Part shown: piece after piece, positions 54,935 to 63,890 of the stretch
Position numbering within the stretch: position 1 is the stretch's first letter
Layout: every line of letters starts with the position of its first letter
Source: Oligoflexia bacterium
Lineage (GTDB): Bacteria; Bdellovibrionota_G; JANQFH01
NCBI GenBank assembly: GCA_028277945.1
Contig: JANQFH010000066.1
Coordinates: 1-64,000, forward strand
DNA: 64,000 nt
Direction of reading: 5' to 3'
Translations under genes and position numbers: made by a program
The notes under the pieces: model-generated
The model's database searches: none
Told to the model about the DNA's origin: nothing
What the model saw: only the letters and a program-made list of their open reading frames with translations

Positions 54935-55472
54935 AGAAGAGATTCGTTTTGCCTATCTGCATGATGTCGTCGATGCGCTGTTGCCGACAGCGGAAGCGGA
55001 GGCCGTAAGGCAACACTGTAGTCGCTGCACTCTCTGTCAGCAGTGGCTAGCTAGAGAGAGAGGTTTTGATCAGGCCTTGAGTCGCTTGGCATTAAGCGAA
55101 GACCAGCTGGAGGTGGATCTCCTTACCGCTGTGCAAAAACAGCTTACCGCTCGCAGACGTTGGTTGAAGTTTGCCTTGCTCTTTGGCTTTGTAGCTTTTA
55201 GCGGCCTCTTTTGTTTACTACTTGCGCTCACCACTTTTTCACTGCTGCACTTTGGCTTGCCCAAAGTCATTGTCAACAGCGTCGCGGTCATCGTATTGCT
55301 AGTGGATAGCATGCAGGTAGTAACATTATATCTGCAGGCGATGCTGCCAACCTTTGCTAGCCTGGCAAAGTTCATCATAACTATTTGGTTATTTATCCTG
55401 TTACCATTTTTGCTACGTAAAATGCATTCGCTGCCATTTGGCTATGCCATGGAGAAAGGAAGTCGACTATGA
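54921..55472 (+). CDS. Zinc-finger (ZAS/zf-HC2) anti-sigma factor with transmembrane segments
   Basis: The N-terminal ~60 residues carry the ZAS motif H-C-x2-C-x2-C in RQHCSRCTLCQQW, which binds zinc and the sigma factor. Three hydrophobic helices follow (ALLFGFVAFSGLFCLLLAL, VIVNSVAVIVLLVDSM, IITIWLFILLPFLL), so the protein is an inner-membrane anti-sigma factor. It overlaps the sigma gene by 14 bp and the next gene by 4 bp. The signal that releases the sigma factor is unknown. Confidence 0.9.
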   Translation: MNCPKEEIRFAYLHDVVDALLPTAEAEAVRQHCSRCTLCQQWLARERGFDQALSRLALSEDQLEVDLLTAVQKQLTARRRWLKFALLFGFVAFSGLFCLLLALTTFSLLHFGLPKVIVNSVAVIVLLVDSMQVVTLYLQAMLPTFASLAKFIITIWLFILLPFLLRKMHSLPFGYAMEKGSRL

Positions 55473-56476
55473 AAACAAAACCTGTTGTAAACCTATTGCT
55501 AGGTCTTGCTATCGCCTTTGGTCTGTGTCACGCCGCTCTGGCGCAGACACCACCGTCTGAGAGTAACACCAAGACTCTGCAGGTGGATATCCACGGCGAC
55601 ATCAAGAGTGATCGCGACCGCGTTACCTTTTGGAACGATATCACCATTGGTAAAGAGGAGAGTTACAACGCCATTGTCGTTATGTTGGGCAGTGTGGAAT
55701 TCTATGGTGAGACCAACGACATGGTTATCCTTGGTGGCTCTGTGCATCTCTATCCTGGATCGAAGGTTAACAACGAGCTGGTGGTGTTGGGGGGTAAAAT
55801 TGTTCGTGATGAGGGTTCCTATGTTGCAAAGGATGTGGTGAGCATCGGTTCCAGCTTTGAGCCAGATATCGATGTACACATCGACGTTGATGAGCCCTTC
55901 GACCGTCTGGAGAGGTTTTGGCATCGTACTACCGGCTTCTTTGGCTCGCTACCATTTCTGATTATTTGGTCGTTTACGGTTCTGGCGATCGTTTTCGGTT
56001 TTGGTTTTCTCATCATCTACGTGGCGCCGCTACTGGCGAAAGATTCACAGAGTTATCTGCGGCAGCACCTGCCGCACTCGTTTGCGTGGGGTGTTTTGTT
56101 CCTCCTGGCGATTGTGCCCACAGCGGTTCTTCTAGCCCTGTCGATTATTGGCATTCCCTTGATACCGCTCTTTGTACTTTTCTGTTTGCTGTTACTGTTT
56201 GGCGGCTTTGTCCTGGCCGCTCTACAGGTAGGACGGCTGTTGCCCTTTGCCAAGGCAGCAGGCCGCGAAGGTTGGGCGCTGTTAACAGGCCTCCTACTGT
56301 TGTGGCTAATTAAATGCGTTCCCTTGTTCGGCAAGTTACTATTCCTCGTCGTTGTCGTTACCGGTACGGGTGCGGTGGTCAAGGTGCTCATCGATCGTCT
56401 TACAGACAGAAGGAAAACCAAGCAGGAGATAACGCCAACAGAGCGGACCAAAAAAGAAGAAGGAGAAAAATCATGA
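55469..56476 (+). CDS. Exported bactofilin-like beta-solenoid protein with transmembrane domain
   Basis: A signal peptide (ends ALAQ) leads to ~110 residues of short beta strands (GDIKSDRDRVTFWNDITIG, AIVVMLGSVEFYGETNDMVILGGSVHLYPGSKVNNELVVLGG) that resemble bactofilin/polymer-forming cytoskeletal repeats. At least four TM helices follow and a charged cytosolic tail. It therefore exposes a solenoid to the periplasm. It overlaps the anti-sigma gene (ATGA) and the next gene (ATGA), so the operon is tightly coupled. Polymer formation is not demonstrated. Confidence 0.74.
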   Translation: MKTKPVVNLLLGLAIAFGLCHAALAQTPPSESNTKTLQVDIHGDIKSDRDRVTFWNDITIGKEESYNAIVVMLGSVEFYGETNDMVILGGSVHLYPGSKVNNELVVLGGKIVRDEGSYVAKDVVSIGSSFEPDIDVHIDVDEPFDRLERFWHRTTGFFGSLPFLIIWSFTVLAIVFGFGFLIIYVAPLLAKDSQSYLRQHLPHSFAWGVLFLLAIVPTAVLLALSIIGIPLIPLFVLFCLLLLFGGFVLAALQVGRLLPFAKAAGREGWALLTGLLLLWLIKCVPLFGKLLFLVVVVTGTGAVVKVLIDRLTDRRKTKQEITPTERTKKEEGEKS

Positions 56477-57309
56477 AAACAAAGAGCATGGTATGGATGA
56501 TGTTGTTTGCGGTTCTAAGCTTGACCGTTTGGGCAGATGAACCGCCGCTCTATAAAGAGTTCGACGCCAGCGACGTGCAACGGCTAAGCATTCACAACGG
56601 TTCTGGTCAAACCTATGTAACTGGTGGCAAGAGCACAAAGATTAAGATTACCGCCGTGCGTATTCGCGGGAAGTGTAACTTAGAGATCGAGAAGGATGCT
56701 GGTGTGGTACGCATCGAAGTAGAGCGACGCAGAGGCCGTTCTTGGGATAATTGCAGGCACAACATATCTATTGAGGCTCCATCACAGATAGGCTTTACCG
56801 ATGTGCACGTTGGCAGCGGTAATGTCTTAATCAAGCATCTCGATTCGACTTTTGATCTTAAGGTCGGGTCAGGAGATAGCCATCTTGACGGTCTTGGTGG
56901 GCAGCTCCATGCCGCTACGGGCAGTGGTAACCTCACGGGTAACCTTATGGCCAACAGAGTTAAGCTCAAGACCGGTAGCGGGGATGTGGATTTAAAACTT
57001 AACGATCTGGTTGCGAACTTGGACATGAAATCAGGCAGTGGTGATATCAACTTACTGTTGGCAAAAGGAGCCAAGGATGTGCGTATCAAAACCGCTAGCG
57101 GCGATATCGATTTGACATTCGCTGCGATTACCGCAGATGGCGATGCTGATGTGAAGTTGGTTTCTGGAGATGTCACCGTCAAACTGCCAAAAGATGTGAG
57201 TGTGAATGTGCTCGGCAAGAAACGCTATACTTTTAGAGACGCTGAGAACAAAAAGTTTGATTTTCGTGTCCGTTCCATTAGTGGCGATGTGCGGGTGATC
57301 AACCCATAG
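56473..57309 (+). CDS. DUF4097-family exported beta-solenoid (putative adhesin)
   Basis: ATG 56473 overlaps the previous stop (ATGA) and has AGGAG upstream. A signal peptide (ends VWAD) is followed by eight near-repeats of the form (V/T/S)-x-SG(D/N)-x (VGSGNV, VGSGDS, TGSGNL, TGSGDV, SGSGDI, TASGDI, VSGDV, ISGDV), the DUF4097 parallel beta-helix signature. Members are surface or periplasmic structural proteins. It is the last gene of the sigma-dependent operon, so it is probably an envelope-stress effector. Confidence 0.87.
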   Translation: MKTKSMVWMMLFAVLSLTVWADEPPLYKEFDASDVQRLSIHNGSGQTYVTGGKSTKIKITAVRIRGKCNLEIEKDAGVVRIEVERRRGRSWDNCRHNISIEAPSQIGFTDVHVGSGNVLIKHLDSTFDLKVGSGDSHLDGLGGQLHAATGSGNLTGNLMANRVKLKTGSGDVDLKLNDLVANLDMKSGSGDINLLLAKGAKDVRIKTASGDIDLTFAAITADGDADVKLVSGDVTVKLPKDVSVNVLGKKRYTFRDAENKKFDFRVRSISGDVRVINP

Positions 57310-57379
57310 AGCCGACCGTTGGGTGGTTGTCTTTCTGCGCTGCCTCTGGTAAGGGGTCTGCCTGGCCAGGAGGCAAAAG

Positions 57380-58399
57380 TTGGCGAAAACCAGCAAAATC
57401 CATGCGAAGGGGGTGCGGCTTGTTCATCCCGAACGCGGCCGTGAACCCGACGACAAACGCCAGCGCAATGCCGGTATACCGCTTGAGCTCGATTGGTTGA
57501 AACAGGTGCAGGTCAATCGCAGTGCCGTAGAGCGTCGTACGGCGACGTTGATTCGGCGACGATCTGTGAAAAAGCAGTGGCAGGCAGCTTGGCTCCTGCG
57601 GGCAGTCAGCTGTATCGATCTCACCACGCTGGCCGGGGATGACACCCCAGGTTACGTTCAGCGTCTCTGTGCCAAAGCCATCCAACCCGTGCGTCGTGAC
57701 CTGCTGCAAGCCTTGGGCCTGTCGCAGCTCCAGGTTGCCGCGGTCTGTGTCTACCATCGTCTTGTTGCTGCAGCCCTTGAGGCGCTCAAAGAGAGCGCTA
57801 TTCCCGTTGCTGCAGTTTCCACAGGTTTTCCTGCGGCCCAGTCTCCTTTGGCACAACGCTTAGAGGAGATTCACGCATCCGTTGCCGCCGGTGCCCATGA
57901 GATCGATATCGTCATTACTCGGGCGCATGTGCTGCGGGGCAACTGGCAAGCGCTCTACGACGAGGTTACGGCTTTTCGCCAAGCGTGTGGCGTGGCACAC
58001 ATGAAGACCATCCTTGCCACAGGAGATTTGGCGACACTACGCAATGTCATGCGCGCCAGTTTAGTCTGTATGATGGCAGGTGCCGACTTTATCAAGACCT
58101 CAACTGGTAAAGAGAGTGTTAACGCCACTCTGCCCGTGGGTTTGGTTATGGTACGAGCGATTCGTGAGTATGAAGAGCGCACAGGTTTTACCGTGGGTTT
58201 TAAAGCCGCCGGTGGTATTCGCACGGCCCGACAAGCCATGGATTGGTTGCTGTTGATCAAAGAAGAGCTCGGTTCATCGTGGTTATGTCCTGAGAGATTT
58301 CGTTTTGGTGCCAGCAGTCTACTTGGTGATATCGAACGGCAATTGGAGTACTATGTTACCGGACGTTACTCTGCTGATTTCCACCATCCAATAGGATAG
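57380..58399 (+). CDS. deoC: Deoxyribose-phosphate aldolase, long form
   Basis: TTG 57380 is supported by AGGAGG at 57368-57373. The DeoC motifs are ISCIDLTTL-like AVSCIDLTTLAGDDT, EIDIVITRA (Asp), DFIKTSTGKE (Schiff-base Lys) and GFKAAGGIRT (second Lys). The long N-terminal extension resembles the eukaryote-type DERA. It cleaves 2-deoxyribose 5-phosphate into glyceraldehyde 3-phosphate and acetaldehyde. It lies 2-5 bp before the ALDH16 gene, which would oxidise the acetaldehyde. Confidence 0.94.
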   Translation: MAKTSKIHAKGVRLVHPERGREPDDKRQRNAGIPLELDWLKQVQVNRSAVERRTATLIRRRSVKKQWQAAWLLRAVSCIDLTTLAGDDTPGYVQRLCAKAIQPVRRDLLQALGLSQLQVAAVCVYHRLVAAALEALKESAIPVAAVSTGFPAAQSPLAQRLEEIHASVAAGAHEIDIVITRAHVLRGNWQALYDEVTAFRQACGVAHMKTILATGDLATLRNVMRASLVCMMAGADFIKTSTGKESVNATLPVGLVMVRAIREYEERTGFTVGFKAAGGIRTARQAMDWLLLIKEELGSSWLCPERFRFGASSLLGDIERQLEYYVTGRYSADFHHPIG

Positions 58400-58404
58400 T
58401 CGTG

Positions 58405-60834
58405 ATGAAGTCTAAAAAGCCCACGCCAATCAACGTTGCCAAGATCTTTACCAGCATGGAGTATGGCCCAGCGCCCGAGAGTTCCGAGCAGGCGTTGGCA
58501 TGGCTTGCACAGTTCGGCGGACGTTTTTCGCTCTTTATCGATGGCAAATGGTGCAAGCCAAAATCAGGGCGCTATTTTGAGAGTATCAACCCAGCCAATG
58601 CCAAACCACTGGTGGACATTGCTCAAGCTGACAAACGCGATGTTAACGCGGCAGTAAGAGCCGCACAAAGAGCACAGCCCGAGTGGTGGAAACTCGGTGG
58701 CCACGCACGCGCACGTTATCTCTATGCCCTGGCCCGCCAGATCCAGAAGCATCAACGTCTGTTTGCCGTCTTAGAGAGCTTAGATAATGGCAAGCCGATT
58801 CGTGAGAGTCGTGACATCGACCTACCGCTGGTGGCTCGCCACTTCTATCATCACGCGGGTTGGGCACAGTTGATGGCGAGTGAGTTTAAAGATTACAAGC
58901 CGGTAGGTGTTGTTGGCCAGGTGATTCCCTGGAACTTTCCGCTGTTGATGTTGGCATGGAAGATTGCACCCGCACTAGCAATGGGCAATACCGTTGTCTT
59001 AAAGCCGGCAGAATTTACATCGATCACGGCATTGGCGTTTGCGCAGCTCTGCCAAGAGATCCATCTGCCACCCGGAGTTGTGAATATTGTCACGGGTGAT
59101 GGAACCGTTGGCGAACTAATCGTCAAACATCCGGACATTAACAAGATTGCCTTTACCGGATCGACTGAGGTCGGACGCATCATCCGCCAGGAGACCGCCG
59201 GTAGTGGTAAGAAACTCTCTCTTGAACTGGGTGGCAAATCACCTTTTGTGGTTTTTGAAGATGCTGACTTAGACAGTGTGGTTGAAGGTCTGGTTGATGC
59301 CATCTGGTTCAACCAAGGACAGGTCTGCTGTGCTGGCTCGCGACTACTGGTACAGGAGAGCGTTGCCGATCGTCTTATTGCAAAGGTCAAAAAGCGCATG
59401 GAGCGTCTGCGTGTTGGCGATCCTCTTGATAAGGGTATTGACATGGGTGCGATTATCGCACCGGTGCAGCTGCAAAAGATAGAGGCGTTGGTCGAGCAGG
59501 GCCGGCAAGAGGGGGCAAAGGTGTGGCAGCCTTCGTGGGCATGTCCCAAAGAGGGTTACTTCTACCCGCCAACGCTGTTTACCGATGTAGCACCGGCAAC
59601 TACCATCGCTCAGGTCGAGATCTTTGGCCCGGTGTTGGTGTCTATGAGCTTTCGTACGCCGGCCGAAGCCGTGCGTCTTGCCAACAACAGCCGTTACGGT
59701 TTGGCCGCAAGCGTATGGACCGAGAACATCAACTTAGCGCTTGATATCGCCCCGCAGATTAAGGCGGGTACAGTCTGGATCAACTCGACCAACCTCTTCG
59801 ACGCCGCCTCAGGTTTTGGCGGTTATCGCGAGAGTGGTTTTGGCAGAGAGGGTGGACGCGAAGGTCTGTGGGAATATGTCAAGCCGAAAACCAATGGTAA
59901 AAGCACAACTGGGTTGTCTGGAGATAAACAGACTTCGAAGCGAAGAAACAGCAAATCCACGCAACTTGATGAGAGCGCACAGCTACCGCAGATTGATCGC
60001 ACCGCCAAGCTTTTCATTGGCGGTCGCCAAGTGCGACCGGATTCGGGTTACAGCCGTAGAATCTACGATAACAACGGTAAACTGGTCGACCTTGTTGGCG
60101 AAGGCAACCGCAAGGACATCCGCAACGCCGTCGAGGCAGCACACAAGGCGACTGGTTGGGCCAGCACCACCGCACATCAGCGTGCCCAGGTGATCTACTA
60201 CATCGCCGAAAACCTCAGTCGACGGCAGCAGGAGTTTTCTACACGCATCCAACAGCTAACCAATAGCTCCAAAAAGGTTGCGACCAGGGAAGTTGAGCTG
60301 TCTATTCAACGTCTTTACCACTGGGCGGCTTGGGCAGATAAACATGATGGTCGGGTGCATGCCACGCCACTGCGTAATGTGACGCTTGCCATGCATGAAC
60401 CGGTTGGGGTTATTGGCATCGCCTGTCCCGAACCGCTACCTTTACTCGGTTTTGTCTCCACGGTCATGCCCGCGGTTGTGTTTGGCAATCGGGTGGTTGC
60501 CATTCCATCGCCAACCTATCCACTTGTAGCCACCGACTTTTACCAAGTGCTTGAGACCTCAGATCTTGCGGACGGCGCCATCAACATTATTACAGGAGAG
60601 CGTGACAAGCTTAGCGAGGTGTTGGCGCTTCACGATGATGTGGAAGCGATGTGGTACTTTGGCTCCCAGGACGGCAGTGCCCTGATCGAGCGGTGTGCTG
60701 CAGGCAACATGAAGCGCAGCTGGGTCGACTATGGCGAGACGCGTGATTGGTTCGATTCCATACAAGGAGAGGGTAGTGAATTTCGCTACCACGCCACTGA
60801 GGTCAAGAACATCTGGATTCCCTATGGCGAATAA
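58405..60834 (+). CDS. ALDH16-type fused aldehyde dehydrogenase (active plus degenerate domain)
   Basis: The protein (~809 residues; GTG 58402 directly precedes ATG 58405) has a first ALDH domain with WNFPLLMLAWKIAPALA, ELGGKSPFVVF (catalytic Glu ~275) and GQVCCAGSRLL (Cys ~309). A second ALDH-like domain after ~residue 520 (IGGRQVRPDSGYSRRIYD, GVIGIACPEPLPLLGF, VDYGETRDWFD) has no catalytic Cys motif. This two-domain layout is the ALDH16 family, known from animals and some marine bacteria. It probably oxidises the acetaldehyde released by DeoC to acetate with NAD. Confidence 0.9.
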   Translation: MKSKKPTPINVAKIFTSMEYGPAPESSEQALAWLAQFGGRFSLFIDGKWCKPKSGRYFESINPANAKPLVDIAQADKRDVNAAVRAAQRAQPEWWKLGGHARARYLYALARQIQKHQRLFAVLESLDNGKPIRESRDIDLPLVARHFYHHAGWAQLMASEFKDYKPVGVVGQVIPWNFPLLMLAWKIAPALAMGNTVVLKPAEFTSITALAFAQLCQEIHLPPGVVNIVTGDGTVGELIVKHPDINKIAFTGSTEVGRIIRQETAGSGKKLSLELGGKSPFVVFEDADLDSVVEGLVDAIWFNQGQVCCAGSRLLVQESVADRLIAKVKKRMERLRVGDPLDKGIDMGAIIAPVQLQKIEALVEQGRQEGAKVWQPSWACPKEGYFYPPTLFTDVAPATTIAQVEIFGPVLVSMSFRTPAEAVRLANNSRYGLAASVWTENINLALDIAPQIKAGTVWINSTNLFDAASGFGGYRESGFGREGGREGLWEYVKPKTNGKSTTGLSGDKQTSKRRNSKSTQLDESAQLPQIDRTAKLFIGGRQVRPDSGYSRRIYDNNGKLVDLVGEGNRKDIRNAVEAAHKATGWASTTAHQRAQVIYYIAENLSRRQQEFSTRIQQLTNSSKKVATREVELSIQRLYHWAAWADKHDGRVHATPLRNVTLAMHEPVGVIGIACPEPLPLLGFVSTVMPAVVFGNRVVAIPSPTYPLVATDFYQVLETSDLADGAINIITGERDKLSEVLALHDDVEAMWYFGSQDGSALIERCAAGNMKRSWVDYGETRDWFDSIQGEGSEFRYHATEVKNIWIPYGE

Positions 60835-62398
60835 GGCACCAACAGAGAAAAAGGTTAATGCCAAGCTTGCGCGGTTGCTGGAGCTCTGTCGCGACTACGC
60901 ATTTCTAAACATCGGCCACGATCTGCTCGTTTGGGACCTGCGTACCAAGATGCCCGCTTCCGCAGGGGAGGTAAGAAGCAAGGCCCTTAGCCTATTTGCC
61001 GGTTTAGAGTACGACCACGTCAGCAGCGACGAGTTTGCTGAGCTTGTTGAAGAGCTCAGCCAAAGCGACGTTCAGAGTGACCTCTCTTCTGTAGCTCAAG
61101 CGCAAGTACGTGAAGCAGCCCGCCTTTTGTATCTGGTAAAGAGAATCCCCAGAGAGCTGACCAAAAAGATGACTGAGGTCCATGCCCGCGCCCAAGAGAC
61201 CTGGGTGGTTGCGAGAGAGAAGGCGGACTATGCGATCTTTCAACCGCATTTGCAAGAGATCTGGGAGCTAAAACGCGAGGAAGCACGGATCGTGTCACAA
61301 AATCTACCGCCAGGGGGACATATCTACGATGTGCTTCTTGACGTGTTTGAGCCGGGAATGACTGTAGCAGTTCTAGACCCTGTTTTTGCCGATCTTGGTG
61401 AATTCCTGGCACAGATGATTTCAGCGGTCAGGGATCTGGATAGACCTATAGGCTTGAATACCGCGGAGGCCTTACGCCGATGCCAAGGCAAGTCGCTATT
61501 TCCCAAGTGGAAACAGAAAGATTTTTCTATGGATATGGCAAAAACGCTTGGCTTTGATTTTGCTAAAGGCCGTCTCGATGAAACCGTACACCCGTTTTGT
61601 CTGGGTATGCCACAGGATACACGCCTGACCGTGCGCTATGATGAGGACGATCCCTTTAACTGTATTTTTTCGTTGATTCATGAAACAGGTCACGGCCTCT
61701 ATCACCAAGGCCTACCTGAAGAGCTAGAGTGTACGCCGGCGGGAACTTTCCGCTCTCTGGCCATGCACGAATCGCAGTCGCTGTTGTGGGAAGATTTGGT
61801 CGGGCGTAGCCATGGCTTCTGGGAGTTTTTTCTGCCGAAGCTAAATCGCGTTTTTCCTGGAGTCTTTGACAGAGTCGGTGTCGATGACTTTGTCGCCTAC
61901 ATCAATCGTGTCACTCCTGATTTCATCCGTGTTGATGCGGATGAGGTGACGTATGTCCCACATATCATTATCCGCTACGAATTGGAAAAGAGTCTGCTTG
62001 AGGGCGGCCTTACGGTTGTGGATTTGCCTGCAGCGTGGAACGACGCCTATGAAAAATACCTTGGTATTCGTCCGCGAAATGATGTCGAAGGCGTGTTGCA
62101 AGATGTGCACTGGAGTCATGGTAGTATTGGCTACTTTCCCACTTATGCGCTCGGCAAGTTGATTGGTGCCCAGCTCTATGCAACTGCGAGACAGCAATTG
62201 GATAATCTAGACACGGCATTTGCCCGAGGGGATTTTTCTACTCTCCTGCAATGGACACGTCAGAAGGTGCATCAGCATGCTTCGTTGAAACGGACGCGCG
62301 AGATTCTCCAAGAGGCTACAGGAGAGGAGCTGACGGCCGCGCCGTTTAAACGGCATATAGCCGGCAAAGTTGCCACGTTCTATGGGGTTCAAGTTTAG
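60824..62398 (+). CDS. M32-family metallocarboxypeptidase (Taq-type)
   Basis: HETGHGLYHQG is the zinc HExxH motif and HESQSLLWEDLVGRS the third-ligand Glu region. DTRLTVRYDEDDPFNCIFSLIHE, YVPHIIIRYELEKSL and LQDVHWSHGSIGYFPTYALG complete the M32 signature. It is a cytosolic zinc or cobalt carboxypeptidase of ~525 residues. I chose ATG 60824 (MANKAPT); the start overlaps the end of the ALDH gene by 11 bp, so it is translationally coupled, although no strong SD is seen. Confidence 0.93.
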   Translation: MANKAPTEKKVNAKLARLLELCRDYAFLNIGHDLLVWDLRTKMPASAGEVRSKALSLFAGLEYDHVSSDEFAELVEELSQSDVQSDLSSVAQAQVREAARLLYLVKRIPRELTKKMTEVHARAQETWVVAREKADYAIFQPHLQEIWELKREEARIVSQNLPPGGHIYDVLLDVFEPGMTVAVLDPVFADLGEFLAQMISAVRDLDRPIGLNTAEALRRCQGKSLFPKWKQKDFSMDMAKTLGFDFAKGRLDETVHPFCLGMPQDTRLTVRYDEDDPFNCIFSLIHETGHGLYHQGLPEELECTPAGTFRSLAMHESQSLLWEDLVGRSHGFWEFFLPKLNRVFPGVFDRVGVDDFVAYINRVTPDFIRVDADEVTYVPHIIIRYELEKSLLEGGLTVVDLPAAWNDAYEKYLGIRPRNDVEGVLQDVHWSHGSIGYFPTYALGKLIGAQLYATARQQLDNLDTAFARGDFSTLLQWTRQKVHQHASLKRTREILQEATGEELTAAPFKRHIAGKVATFYGVQV

Positions 62399-62483
62399 AA
62401 CTCTTTGATTTAAATGGCGGAATCGCTCTCTTGACCTTTTGCAGCAGTCTCAGTAGACTCGGCCAGCTGGGGGTAGAAGAGCT

Positions 62484-63200
62484 ATGAGAACAGAGAAGAG
62501 TAAAGCGGGATCACTGTCATTGCAACGGGCGTTGGATGGGACGATTGCGGCTCATGCCATGTTAGAGCATCCTTTCTACAAACTCTGGAGCGAGGGTAAA
62601 CTGAGTCGTCACACCTTGGCGGAATACGCCAAGCAGTACTATGCTCAGGTGCGCGCCTTTCCTGCCTATGTGAGTGCTGTCCACTCCCACTGCGAGGAGT
62701 TAGACATTCGTCGGCTACTACTAGAAAACCTCATTGAAGAAGAGCAGGGGGTGAACAACCATCCTGAACTCTGGTTACGTTTTGCTGAAGGCCTTGGTGT
62801 CGGGAGAAGTGAGGTAGGTTCGGCGGAACTCCTGCCAGAGACCATAGAGTCTGTAAAGCGCATCAAAAAGCTCACCCAGAGTGAAGACTATCTAAAAGGG
62901 CTGGCCGCTCTCTACGCTTATGAGTCGCAGATTCCAGAGGTTTCGCGCACCAAGCGTGAAGGCTTGAAAAAGTTTTACGATATTGACGACCGCCGTACGG
63001 TCTCTTTCTTCACCGTGCATGAGAAGGCAGATCTGGAACACCGCCAGGTCGAGCTGGATATTTTAGAGCAGCACTGTACCAGCACTGCTGCAAAGCAGGG
63101 TGTGCTGCGTGCAGCCGAGAGCGCAGCCAAGGCACTGTGGCTCTTCTTGGATGGCGTCTACGCCGCCTACGTCGACAAACGCGAGACAACAGTTCACTAA
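62484..63200 (+). CDS. CADD-family iron enzyme, candidate pABA synthase
   Basis: The TENA/PqqC-like helical fold is recognisable from MLEHPFYKLWSEGKLSRHTL and LIEEEQGVNNHPELW. Metal ligands of Chlamydia CADD (E81, H88, E142, H174, D178, H181) correspond to E86, H93, E147, H179, D183, H186, a constant offset of 5. The self-sacrificed Tyr27 and Lys152 of CADD are retained as Tyr32 and Lys157. It should therefore make 4-aminobenzoate for folate from its own side chain with O2. No pab genes are in the window. RBS is weak (GTAGAAGAGCT). Confidence 0.88.
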   Translation: MRTEKSKAGSLSLQRALDGTIAAHAMLEHPFYKLWSEGKLSRHTLAEYAKQYYAQVRAFPAYVSAVHSHCEELDIRRLLLENLIEEEQGVNNHPELWLRFAEGLGVGRSEVGSAELLPETIESVKRIKKLTQSEDYLKGLAALYAYESQIPEVSRTKREGLKKFYDIDDRRTVSFFTVHEKADLEHRQVELDILEQHCTSTAAKQGVLRAAESAAKALWLFLDGVYAAYVDKRETTVH

Positions 63201-63208
63201 AGCCTAGC

Positions 63209-63787
63209 CTAAGGTAGGTCCATTTTTCTGAGAATCTCTGGTAGGGGTTTCTCGTTTAGGGGATAGGAGACCTCTTTACAGTGGTTGGCTCCCTTAGGAG
63301 AGAGCGTGCTGGAGTAGAGGTGGAATTCATCAACGCAGAAGCTGTCGCTCTGAAACAGACTGTGGTTTTGCAAGAACTGTCCAATCTTGGAGATAGGAGT
63401 TCCCTTCAGACGTGCTAAGGTGATGTGCGCAGAAAACTTGCGGCCTTCCGCAGGCAGGCCAAGTTTTACCAGCTCTCTTTCAATGCGGTGGTGTAGTTGC
63501 GTGAGGTTGGTGCTTGGTTTTAGTCCAACCCAGAGGATTCGTGGGTTGCCACGTGGCGGGAAGTGTCCCACACCTTGCAATGTCAGCTCAAACGGTTTCG
63601 CAGAAATATCGGCAAGTACGGAGGCGATGTCCTCAAATAACGTACCATCCACCTCACCAATAAAGCGGAGAGTGAGATGAAGCTGTTCTGCGTCGACCCA
63701 TTTAGCGCCGGGAACACCAACGCAGATCCACTCAAGTTGGCTTTTGATGGACTCGGGTAGGTCAATGGCGACAAAGAGCCGGTACAT
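63209..63787 (-). CDS. thpR: RNA 2',3'-cyclic phosphodiesterase (2H family)
   Basis: The two H-x-T-x catalytic motifs are HLTL (about residue 42) and HITL (about residue 125), and the length (192 residues) matches ThpR/LigT-like enzymes. RLFVAIDLPESI and FPPRGNPRILWVGL are the other family blocks. It hydrolyses 2',3'-cyclic phosphate at RNA ends. It converges on the CADD gene with an 8-bp gap. Confidence 0.93.
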   Translation of the reverse strand: MYRLFVAIDLPESIKSQLEWICVGVPGAKWVDAEQLHLTLRFIGEVDGTLFEDIASVLADISAKPFELTLQGVGHFPPRGNPRILWVGLKPSTNLTQLHHRIERELVKLGLPAEGRKFSAHITLARLKGTPISKIGQFLQNHSLFQSDSFCVDEFHLYSSTLSPKGANHCKEVSYPLNEKPLPEILRKMDLP

Positions 63788-63890
63788 TAATATTAGTTAA
63801 GAATTTATGAGATAGTTTCTAGCAGGAGTGTGTGGTTTTGCCTATGATAAAACTTGTCGGCCAGCGTTGTTCGCGGTAGGGAGTCTAGGC

